This document shows positions 14,153-20,373 of a stretch of 20,373 nt of DNA, piece by piece. The notes below the pieces were generated by a model. It was given only the letters and a program-made list of their open reading frames with translations. It was not told the origin of the DNA and made no database searches. Source of the DNA: Bacillota bacterium (GTDB lineage Bacteria > Bacillota > Clostridia > Oscillospirales > Acutalibacteraceae). The translations under genes and the position numbers were made by a program. Numbering within the stretch: the first letter of the stretch is position 1; every line of letters begins with the position of its first letter. The DNA is taken from NCBI GenBank assembly GCA_023417635.1, contig JAEZFF010000113.1, forward strand, positions 1 through 20,373. Reading direction: 5' to 3'.

Positions 14153-15922
14153 ATGTTCAAACAGCTGAAACAGATTAAGAAACGCCTTTCAGAAGGAATT
14201 TTAAAAGATGCCTGGGCCGAAACAAAATGGCTGTACCTGTACAGCAAAAAATACTGGGGTTTTATCATCCTTTACACCGTGGTTGGGCTGCTTGGGACTG
14301 CCGTTTCTCTGGGGAGCAGCTTAATTTCACGGAATCTGGTCGATATTATTACCGGCCACCAGACAGGCCGGCTGATTCAGACTTTTTGCCTTTTTATTGG
14401 TTTTTCCATCGGGAGCATCTGCATTTCACAGGCTTCCAGCTATTTTTCCAACCTGATTTCCCTGCGCGTCAATAATGATATGGAAGCAGACATTTTTGAA
14501 AAGATTCTGATGACCGACTGGGAATCCCTGACGGCTTACCACACCGGCGACCTTCTTACCCGATGGGGCAGCGATACCTCAAACGTTTCAAACGGCATTC
14601 TCAGCTGGCTGCCAAACCTTGTAATCAACATTGCTCAGTTTGTGAGTTCCTTTGCCGTTATCCTGTATTATGACCCCACTTTCGCCTTGATTTCCATGAT
14701 GAGTATCCCAGTCAGCATTGTAATGTCGCATACTCTTCTGAACCGGATGCAGGACAATAATAAGCGCAGCGCCGCCATGGGTGCTAAGATGTCCGGTTTT
14801 AACCAGGAGTGCTTTTCCAATATCCAAACACTCAAAGCTTTTGACCTGATTCGCTTTTTCACCGAAAAACTCCGAACGCTGCAAAAAGAATATTTGGGGA
14901 TGCGCTTGAGCTTTCAAAAGCTGAGCATCCATACATCCGTCATTATGTCGATTGTCGGTCTGGCCGTGTCCTGCTGCGGGTACGGCTGGGGTATTTACCG
15001 CGTCTGGAGCGGCGCTATCACATTTGGTACCATGACGCTCTTTCTCTCACTTTCCGGTACATTAACGGGCAATATAAATTCTTTGATTTCCATGGTGCCT
15101 ACGGCCTTTTCCATCACAACATCGGCAGGCCGGCTGATGGATATTCTGGAGATGCCGCGTGAAGATTTTTCAAAGCGGGATGAAACGGCACACTTTTGCG
15201 AAAGGCACCGCGCGGCTGGAATTGGCTTTCATATCAGCGGCTTGGACTATGCCTACCACAACGGAACACAGGTTTTTGAGGATGCCGAGTTAGAAGCCCA
15301 TCCTCACGAGATTGTCGCGCTGGTCGGGGCTTCCGGCCAAGGTAAAACCACAATGCTCCGCATTCTGCTTTCGCTTCTGCGCCCGCAGCATGGGAATCTT
15401 TACTTTTATGCCGGGGATGACGTATCCCAGCAGATTCCGTTTTCGCCCTCTACACGTCAGCTGTTCTCGTATGTGCCACAGGGCAACACCATGTTTTCCG
15501 GTACTGTAGCTGAAAACCTGCGCAGTGTAAAACCAGACGCCGACGATTCCGAACTGGAACGCGCCCTGAAAGCAGCCTGTGCCTGGGACTTCATTTCCGC
15601 TTTGCCGGATGGCATCAACAGTAAAGTCGGCGAACGCGGCGGCGGTTTTTCCGAGGGCCAGGCTCAGCGGCTTGCCATAGCGCGTTCCCTTCTGCGCCGC
15701 TCACCGCTGCTTTTGCTGGATGAGGCTACAAGCGCTCTGGATGTTGCAGTGGAACGTCAGATTTTAAGAAATATTATGCAGGATGATACTCCGCGCACCT
15801 GCATTATCACAACGCACCGGCCTACTGCCCTCACAATCTGCCACCGTGTTTACGCCATACGGGATAAAAAATGCCAAATTCTCAATCCAGACGAGATTAA
15901 CAGCCTAATTCAAAATTTTTAG
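14153..15922 (+). CDS. ABC exporter, fused permease-ATPase
   Basis: A 589-residue half-transporter that should dimerise in the membrane and export a peptide, protein or lipid. The N-terminal ~330 residues carry six predicted membrane helices, the first near residue 37 (FIILYTVVGLLGTAVSL). The ATPase domain has Walker A GASGQGKT at 392-399, a signature FSEGQ at 499-503 (instead of LSGGQ), Walker B LLLLDEATSALD with Asp523/Glu524, and TTHRPTAL containing the switch His. There is no N-terminal C39 peptidase domain, so leader cleavage would need another protease. It follows the PqqD-HprK gene by 12 bp with its own AAAGGA ribosome site, which points to a shared substrate. The cargo is not shown by sequence; a multidrug exporter is the alternative. 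Confidence 0.88.
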   Translation: MFKQLKQIKKRLSEGILKDAWAETKWLYLYSKKYWGFIILYTVVGLLGTAVSLGSSLISRNLVDIITGHQTGRLIQTFCLFIGFSIGSICISQASSYFSNLISLRVNNDMEADIFEKILMTDWESLTAYHTGDLLTRWGSDTSNVSNGILSWLPNLVINIAQFVSSFAVILYYDPTFALISMMSIPVSIVMSHTLLNRMQDNNKRSAAMGAKMSGFNQECFSNIQTLKAFDLIRFFTEKLRTLQKEYLGMRLSFQKLSIHTSVIMSIVGLAVSCCGYGWGIYRVWSGAITFGTMTLFLSLSGTLTGNINSLISMVPTAFSITTSAGRLMDILEMPREDFSKRDETAHFCERHRAAGIGFHISGLDYAYHNGTQVFEDAELEAHPHEIVALVGASGQGKTTMLRILLSLLRPQHGNLYFYAGDDVSQQIPFSPSTRQLFSYVPQGNTMFSGTVAENLRSVKPDADDSELERALKAACAWDFISALPDGINSKVGERGGGFSEGQAQRLAIARSLLRRSPLLLLDEATSALDVAVERQILRNIMQDDTPRTCIITTHRPTALTICHRVYAIRDKKCQILNPDEINSLIQNF

Positions 15923-15940
15923 CGTAACCCAGTAGAGTCA

Positions 15941-15976
15941 AAAATAGGTGCTGCTTTTAAAAGCAGCACCTATTTT
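15941..15976. terminator. 36-bp perfect palindrome, bidirectional terminator
   Basis: Arms of 18 bp (AAAATAGGTGCTGCTTTT and its exact complement) meet without a loop. Each strand ends in a TTTT run (TATTTTGA on plus, TATTTTTGA on minus). It separates the ABC gene (ends 15922) from the convergent small-protein gene (ends 15992). Confidence 0.85.
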
Positions 15977-15991
15977 GATTCATTTGTCTTA

Positions 15992-16375
15992 TCAGTGGCC
16001 ATCTGTAGACGAAACTCTGAGAACAGCCGGCTGGCTGGCTGCAGTCACATAAACATCATAATCCGCATTATCATTGCCATTCATAAAGCGGTTGCGGGTA
16101 ATTGTGAGGGTTGAAGAGCCACTGCCGGAAACAGCATATTCCTGTGCACTGATGCAGGTAACAGGAACGGAAAAAACGATTGTGGTTGTCTGATAATTAT
16201 TGGTATGGTTTGCGTGATGCTGAATGCGGACCCGAAAGCGATATTGATTCCCGTTCAAATGCTGTTCCAGACTGCAAGTCGTTGTCAGGCATCCACTTCC
16301 GCCGCTGGCCATATAAACGCCTTCACTCAGGTTTTCGTCTTTAAGGATGGTTGGCTTTTCATAATTTTTCATCAT
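15992..16375 (-). CDS. Small Ser/Thr/Asn-rich protein with leader-like N-terminus
   Basis: A 127-residue protein I do not recognise as a named family. The N-terminus is charged (NYEKPTILKDENLSEG, residues 4-19) and runs into VYMASGGSGC (20-29), which looks like a RiPP-type leader followed by a Gly/Ser hinge. No hydrophobic signal peptide or membrane helix is present. The rest is a predicted beta-strand-rich domain with alternating patterns (RFRVRIQ, TTTIVFSVPVTC, STLTITR, DYDVYVT), many Ser, Thr and Asn, and three cysteines (29, 34, 74). GAAGGAAG precedes ATG 16375; the second Met is an alternative start. It has its own promoter, beside a peptidase-like gene, and faces the PqqD-kinase/exporter operon. 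I propose it as that system's substrate; this is inference. Confidence 0.75.
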   Translation of the reverse strand: MMKNYEKPTILKDENLSEGVYMASGGSGCLTTTCSLEQHLNGNQYRFRVRIQHHANHTNNYQTTTIVFSVPVTCISAQEYAVSGSGSSTLTITRNRFMNGNDNADYDVYVTAASQPAVLRVSSTDGH

Positions 16376-16472
16376 ACATATCTTCCTTCGTCAATTACTG
16401 TGTTTTAAAAGTTTTCATTTTGAAGCAATACTGGAAATAGTATAGACTGTAGGAATACAAAGGCCTACTCGT

Positions 16473-16501
16473 ATCTTATCTTTTCCTTCAGCCAAAGTCA
16501 A
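16473..16501 (-). promoter_or_regulatory. Promoter of the small leader-protein gene
   Basis: Minus-strand TTGACT (16501-16496), 17-bp spacer, TAAGAT (16478-16473). It would allow the small protein to be made independently of, and more strongly than, the upstream peptidase gene. The leader of about 90 nt shows no clear fold. Confidence 0.65.
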
Positions 16502-16516
16502 TAAAAAAAGTATTTT

Positions 16517-16975
16517 TTATCCTTTTTTTATAGGCCTGCCAATCTGTCGCAGCCTATGTGCTGCAGCAGCAAGCGGACCACGCACCGGGCGCAGAAAAAG
16601 CCAAAAACGGGTTAAGAAAATTAAGAGCGGGTTCTGCACTGAAATTTTCCGGCCATTTCGTATGACCACCGTCAGCCTGCCTTTTATCTGGCAGGGACGA
16701 AGCGGGCCTTCTACTTTACTTTGATTGTCGCCCACCGTATAAAAGCCTTCCGGCCTAACTTTCCAGATACGGTGCAGAACCAAAATTCCCTGTTCCCGCC
16801 GATACAAAGCAACATCACCGCGCTTCATTTTTTCCGGATTCGCCTGCGCAATAATGGCCTGATCCCTGCCCGGAACCAACAGCGGGTACATACTCCAGCC
16901 ATGCGGCTCAATTTGAACTGTGTGCCCATCTGCCAGAATCTGCTCAATATTCTCTTTCACGCTTTTCTGTGCCAT
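16517..16975 (-). CDS. S24/S26-family (SipW/ER-type) signal peptidase-like protein
   Basis: A 152-residue protein with the serine peptidase motifs of the S26 group. GWSMYPLL has the nucleophile Ser28, followed by KRGDVALYRR (51-60), LVLHRI with His68, and TVGDNQ at 80-85. The His in place of the usual catalytic Lys marks the ER/SipW type, a Ser-His dyad. Unlike normal signal peptidases it has no N-terminal membrane anchor; a hydrophobic stretch near 116-129 is the only membrane candidate, and the C-terminus is basic. ATG 16975 has GGGAG 7 nt upstream. It lies 26 bp after the glycosyltransferase gene and 140 bp before the small-protein gene, so that protein is the natural candidate substrate. 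S24-type regulators share the fold, but no DNA-binding domain is present. Confidence 0.78.
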   Translation of the reverse strand: MAQKSVKENIEQILADGHTVQIEPHGWSMYPLLVPGRDQAIIAQANPEKMKRGDVALYRREQGILVLHRIWKVRPEGFYTVGDNQSKVEGPLRPCQIKGRLTVVIRNGRKISVQNPLLIFLTRFWLFLRPVRGPLAAAAHRLRQIGRPIKKG

Positions 16976-17001
16976 ATGAACGCTCCCAAAAACATTCTGC
17001 C

Positions 17002-18072
17002 CTATTTTTCTGCCGACTTCCCCGTACTGGAAAGCGTTTGGTCAGCTTTGCCATCAATCAGCATCCGAATACCGACCGCCAATAAAAAATACCACTTGTT
17101 TATCGTGAACCGGCAAAAAAGGCGCAAGCCATATTTCCAAAAAGCCGAATGAATTTCACTGCAGTACTGCCCATCCGCTATTTTTTTCAGTTTGCTGCGT
17201 GTAAGCGGGTATTGATTATATTGCCTAAGCACCCTGCGAATGACCGCCGTACTCTTCCCCCGGTATTCGTATTCCTGTTTGGCACTGAAAAATATGGCAA
17301 ATGCGATGGTAAGCGCCGTTAAATCGCCGTAGTTTTCTCTGCCATCCCGGTGAAGCTGCTCATTGAAATTCTGTGCGATTTTCATCCAGGTTTTATCGAA
17401 ATCGTTGTGGTAACCGTTTGAATTCGAGTTTGGATTTTTCCGGTAACAATACACGTTTTCCGCTAAAAACGCATAAGACGCATTCTTTTCGTAGCACTGG
17501 AAATTAAACAGCTTGTCCTCGGCATAATCGAGTGTTTCAAACGTAATCTGATTTTTCCGCAGAAAATCGGTACGGTACAGTTTCGCCCACACATAGCTTA
17601 GAATTCCATTTGAAAAAAAGCCCCGGAACCGAAAATTCTGGCTTTCCCGATCATCCTGCCGGTTTAACCCATGACGGGCAGCGTCACAGATTTTCCCCTG
17701 CAATTCACGGCAATAGTTTCCAACAGTAATATCCGCTTTTTCTTCCTCTGCTTTCTGATACAGCAGTAAAATGGAATTTTTGCTTGGAAGGAAGTCATCG
17801 GCATCGGCGAACAGGATATATTCGCCGACCGCTTTCGCCAGCCCCCGGTTTCTGGAGGCCGAAACTCCTTCGTGCCCAGCGGAAGCAAAGAAGCGGATGG
17901 ACGGTTCCTTCTGTGCATACCAGCGGCAGATTCCCGCGCTTTTGTCGGAAGATTCATCATCCAGCAGCAGAATTTCCAAATTGGGAAAGGTTTGCTTCAG
18001 CAGGCTGTCGATGCACTTTTGCAGCCATTTTTCGGCATTGTACACCGGAACAATTACACTGATTTTTTTCAT
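17002..18072 (-). CDS. Family 2 glycosyltransferase
   Basis: A 356-residue GT-A-fold glycosyltransferase, which transfers a sugar from a nucleotide-sugar to an acceptor, most likely for a cell-surface glycan. The N-terminus has the hallmark ISVIVPVYNAEKWLQKCIDSLLKQT (split across residues 4-28), LLLDDESSDKS at about 36-45, GVSASRNRGL at about 69-78, and the metal-binding FADADD at 88-93. The C-terminal part is variable, as in most relatives, with a possible amphipathic segment near 310-335. The start overlaps the stop of the nucleotidyltransferase gene by 4 bp (ATGA), so the two are translationally coupled. Donor and acceptor cannot be predicted. Glycosylation of the small Ser/Thr-rich protein rather than a polysaccharide is possible but unsupported. 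Confidence 0.92.
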   Translation of the reverse strand: MKKISVIVPVYNAEKWLQKCIDSLLKQTFPNLEILLLDDESSDKSAGICRWYAQKEPSIRFFASAGHEGVSASRNRGLAKAVGEYILFADADDFLPSKNSILLLYQKAEEEKADITVGNYCRELQGKICDAARHGLNRQDDRESQNFRFRGFFSNGILSYVWAKLYRTDFLRKNQITFETLDYAEDKLFNFQCYEKNASYAFLAENVYCYRKNPNSNSNGYHNDFDKTWMKIAQNFNEQLHRDGRENYGDLTALTIAFAIFFSAKQEYEYRGKSTAVIRRVLRQYNQYPLTRSKLKKIADGQYCSEIHSAFWKYGLRLFCRFTINKWYFLLAVGIRMLIDGKADQTLSSTGKSAEK

Positions 18073-19322
18073 GGCGCCCGTTTTTCATCCCTTTTCGGCA
18101 CATCCTGAAAAAGATGTATCTTTTTCAGAATTCTGCTCCGCATTCCGGCTTTCCGGATAATACCGCAACTGCTCACACGGCGCAGCTTTTTATTGTTCCT
18201 CACAAAATGGAATAAAGTCATTCCCCACAAAACAGGCCAAAGCAAAAATACTTTTCCGGCGCGGGGGTAGCGGATTTTCATTTGATAATGAAATTCACAG
18301 AAATATGCCCCCGGCCCGGTTCCCGGCAGTACCACCATACGGGTCTTATCCGTCAGCCCAAATTCCTGTGCTTCCATAACTTCACGGAAAAATTCCATCA
18401 CATCTGCCCCACTGAGTTCCTGCACAGCCATAAATTCAGCATTTTCAGGCCTCAGCCCAAGGTAGCACACACAGGCCTGCGTAACTGCTGCGCAGAAGCC
18501 GCACAGCCCGCTTTCCCTGACGTAACCCATAAACTGCACTTTTTCATTTTCATCAATTTCACGATTCCAGAATACCACCCAGTCTGCCAAGAGTTTCAGC
18601 CCGAATCCCGAACGCAGAAAATGCCGCAGCATATGAATCAGCAGGTAAAAGGCCATCTCCGCATCCGGCAGCACTGGAAGCAGCACGTCGGTTACTGTGC
18701 TTTTCCACGTTATTTTGTGTTTCAAATTTGTAAGGAAGGCCTGCAGGCAGTAATTCATCCGCCGGTTCTCGAACGGCTCCGAAAGTGCTTTGTGCAGTTC
18801 CACTTTAATATGCTCGTCTGTTTCAAAGCTTATATGATAATCCACCGTCGGTTCATCCTGCCTAAAGAGGCCGTTTTCACTGAGAATTTTGCACGCTTGA
18901 CTAAACTGCTTTTTGTCTGGAATCAGCAAGTCGATATCACCTGCCTTGCGCAGTTCCGGGACTGGATAGTACGATGCCACAACCGCGCCTTTCAGCACCA
19001 AAACAGGGACTCCGCTTTGCTCCAGCAGATCGACTAAAGTTTTTGTCATAAACAGCAGGCGGTAACTTTGCAGCCCACACTGGCGACCCGCTAAGCGGGC
19101 TTCTGCCTGCACTGCGGCAGGAACATCCGGGCTTTCCAAAAGGCCGTCGCACAAAAGCGGAAGCACCGCATGGCCCTTCGCAAGCTGAAGCATTTTGCTC
19201 CACACAGCGCCATCCGGCTTCACTGTTTCAACCACAGTTTCAATTTTCCACGGCTTTTTGCAAAGCACAGCTTTTAAGCAACCAGTCAAGAGCAATTCTT
19301 CAGCGGTCAAATTATTTTTCAT
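18069..19322 (-). CDS. NTP_transf_5-type putative nucleotidyltransferase
   Basis: A 417-residue protein of the uncharacterised nucleotidyltransferase family (PF14907 type). The pattern is an LKG motif at 110-112, then YYPVPELRKAGDIDLLIP at about 118-135, whose GDIDLL carries the two catalytic Asp. IKVELHKAL follows near 172-180, with the later FYLLIHMLRHF and GFGLKLLADWVVFW segments typical of the family. No membrane segment is needed. The family is often found near lasso-peptide, HprK/PqqD and exopolysaccharide genes, but no reaction is established. The start overlaps the flippase stop by 11 bp and GGGGGAA serves as ribosome site; its stop overlaps the glycosyltransferase start, so all three genes form one operon. 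Confidence 0.82.
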   Translation of the reverse strand: MKNNLTAEELLLTGCLKAVLCKKPWKIETVVETVKPDGAVWSKMLQLAKGHAVLPLLCDGLLESPDVPAAVQAEARLAGRQCGLQSYRLLFMTKTLVDLLEQSGVPVLVLKGAVVASYYPVPELRKAGDIDLLIPDKKQFSQACKILSENGLFRQDEPTVDYHISFETDEHIKVELHKALSEPFENRRMNYCLQAFLTNLKHKITWKSTVTDVLLPVLPDAEMAFYLLIHMLRHFLRSGFGLKLLADWVVFWNREIDENEKVQFMGYVRESGLCGFCAAVTQACVCYLGLRPENAEFMAVQELSGADVMEFFREVMEAQEFGLTDKTRMVVLPGTGPGAYFCEFHYQMKIRYPRAGKVFLLWPVLWGMTLFHFVRNNKKLRRVSSCGIIRKAGMRSRILKKIHLFQDVPKRDEKRAP

Positions 19323-20373
19323 GACGATTCCCCCTGCCGAATTTTTCTTGCAGCAACCCTTTTAACTTTTGAAAGACAAAAGAAAACTCTTTTGTCCGGG
19401 CATAGGCTGCAAGAAAAATGCTGTTCGGCACAATAAGGCAAATGAATGCCCGCAGGATGACAAGCTGCAGCGCGCCCCCCGAAACCAAGCCGCAGATTTT
19501 GTCCGTCACAAGCCAGGCCGCACCAACTACAGCCGTATACACTGCATAATGCGCAAAGTAAGGCCGGCAAGAAGTTTTCAGCTGATACTTATACAGCACA
19601 TAAGGCTCTACCCAGGCTGACGTTGCGGCTGTACTGATAAAAGTACCAAGGAACACCCCAATCGTTCCAAAACGCATCACCAGCAGAATCGACGCTGCCA
19701 AATTGATTAGTGCTTCCGCGACGGATTTGTAGCGGTCAAACCAAAACAGCCCAAGTGAATCGCGGAATACGAGTGTGGCACGGCGCATTCCATTGATAAA
19801 AAAATTGATGCACAGCATCAGCACGATACTGCCTGAAAACAGATAGCGTACGCCAAAGCTTAGCTCCACAAATGGGTTCAGAAGCTCATACAGGCAGACA
19901 GCGGCAAAGCCGTACAGCCATTGAACCAAAAAGAAAGTGGAATCGAACACACGCCGAATGGCATCCCTGCCCTGCGTTGCTCCTAAATTGCCAACGCTTG
20001 CCGCAATTCCCTGAAACGCCTGATCCATCACCTGCTGCACAGATGCTATGAGAAGAAAGTAGTTGGAATAACATCCGGCGCTTGCAATGCCAACAAAGGA
20101 CGACAGCAAAATATTATCGGTGTTGTTGACCACCACGTCGCCGACTTTGTGCATCATCATTGCACGGATATTTTTAAAGATGCCCCGTTTTTCGGCTTCG
20201 CCAAGTTTTTGCACGTTTTTTTCTTTCAGAAAAGGATACATCCGGTCTGCCCGGCGTGAAATGAATAAGTTGCAGCCAAAAGTACAGAAAATATTCACCA
20301 GCAAGAACAGGATAAAGTTTTTCGTGAAAATCAGGATGAAAATTTGAATGACATCCTGAAGCATCCATGACGC
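19312..20373 (-). CDS. Polysaccharide (Wzx-like) flippase, 5' part outside the window
   Basis: The frame is open to the right window edge, so only the C-terminal 353 residues are seen (an in-frame ATG at 20364 lies inside a membrane helix and is not a credible start). It resembles the polysaccharide-export/MATE-like flippases that move lipid-linked glycans across the membrane. The segment VVVNNTDNILLSSFVGIASAGCYSNY (split around residues 77-103 of the visible part), followed by FQGIAASVGNLGA, is typical of Gram-positive Wzx proteins. Several hydrophobic helices follow, ending in a basic tail. Typical length is about 480, so roughly 130 residues are missing. It is translated in an overlap with the nucleotidyltransferase gene, marking the edge of a surface-polysaccharide locus that continues right. 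Confidence 0.88.
   Translation of the reverse strand, partial: ASWMLQDVIQIFILIFTKNFILFLLVNIFCTFGCNLFISRRADRMYPFLKEKNVQKLGEAEKRGIFKNIRAMMMHKVGDVVVNNTDNILLSSFVGIASAGCYSNYFLLIASVQQVMDQAFQGIAASVGNLGATQGRDAIRRVFDSTFFLVQWLYGFAAVCLYELLNPFVELSFGVRYLFSGSIVLMLCINFFINGMRRATLVFRDSLGLFWFDRYKSVAEALINLAASILLVMRFGTIGVFLGTFISTAATSAWVEPYVLYKYQLKTSCRPYFAHYAVYTAVVGAAWLVTDKICGLVSGGALQLVILRAFICLIVPNSIFLAAYARTKEFSFVFQKLKGLLQEKFGRGNRHEK

Noticed and set aside
15941..15976. The 36-bp perfect palindrome as a recombination or attachment site.
   Set aside because: Its position between two convergent stop codons and flanking T-runs on both strands explain it as a bidirectional terminator.
12986..16375. A lasso-peptide biosynthetic cluster.
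   Set aside because: No asparagine-synthetase-like cyclase, no transglutaminase-like B2 protease and no short precursor are visible; only accessory families are shared.
18282..19037. A 251-codon plus-strand open frame opposite the nucleotidyltransferase gene.
   Set aside because: It is the shadow of a well-supported gene with overlapping operon neighbours; no initiation signals.

Overview
The window is chromosomal DNA from a low-to-mid GC Gram-positive bacterium, most likely class Clostridia (Ruminococcaceae/Oscillospiraceae-like). The evidence is the DnaD/DnaI-type helicase loading pair, a PASTA-domain membrane protein, strong AGGAGG ribosome sites, sigma-A promoters with 17-bp spacers, and zinc-ribbon/DUF2628 proteins common in that group. 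Genus and species cannot be assigned from sequence reading alone. No insertion sequence, CRISPR array or phage gene was seen.

Left part (1-10760), housekeeping. On the minus strand, a 3'-5' exonuclease (cut by the window edge) lies 2 bp behind typA/bipA. Upstream of typA are a CofE-like ligase-family gene and a tRNA-Gly(GCC), each with its own promoter and terminator. On the plus strand, a DnaD-like primosome protein and a DnaI-like helicase loader form a tight operon, convergent with prfB (release factor 2). Divergent from prfB is a zinc-finger membrane protein with a DUF2628 domain, then galU (UDP-glucose synthesis), then the classic rpsF-ssb-rpsR operon with its own promoter and a structured leader.

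Middle (10797-12497), minus strand. A 566-residue membrane protein has the layout zinc ribbon, kinase-like domain, transmembrane segment and two PASTA domains. All the key kinase residues I could align (the VAIK Lys, HRD Asp and Asn, and DFG Asp) are replaced, so it reads as a pseudokinase receptor. It is preceded by about 260 nt of untranslated leader with several potential stems.

Right part (12986-20373), accessory surface/peptide region. A plus-strand operon encodes a PqqD-like + HPr-kinase-like fusion and an ABC exporter without a peptidase domain. It converges, through a 36-bp palindromic terminator, on a minus-strand group. In transcription order that group is a polysaccharide flippase (partial), an NTP_transf_5-type nucleotidyltransferase, a family 2 glycosyltransferase, an ER/SipW-type Ser-His signal peptidase-like protein, and, from its own promoter, a 127-residue secreted-looking protein without a signal peptide but with a leader-like N-terminus ending in a Gly/Ser-rich segment. 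PqqD domain, HprK-like kinase, NTP_transf_5 and ABC exporter also occur together in some lasso-peptide clusters, but no cyclase or asparagine synthetase homologue is visible. I regard this as the most likely undescribed system here: a leader-guided modification, export and maturation locus for a small beta-rich Ser/Thr/Asn-rich protein at the edge of a surface-polysaccharide locus. This is inference from gene content.
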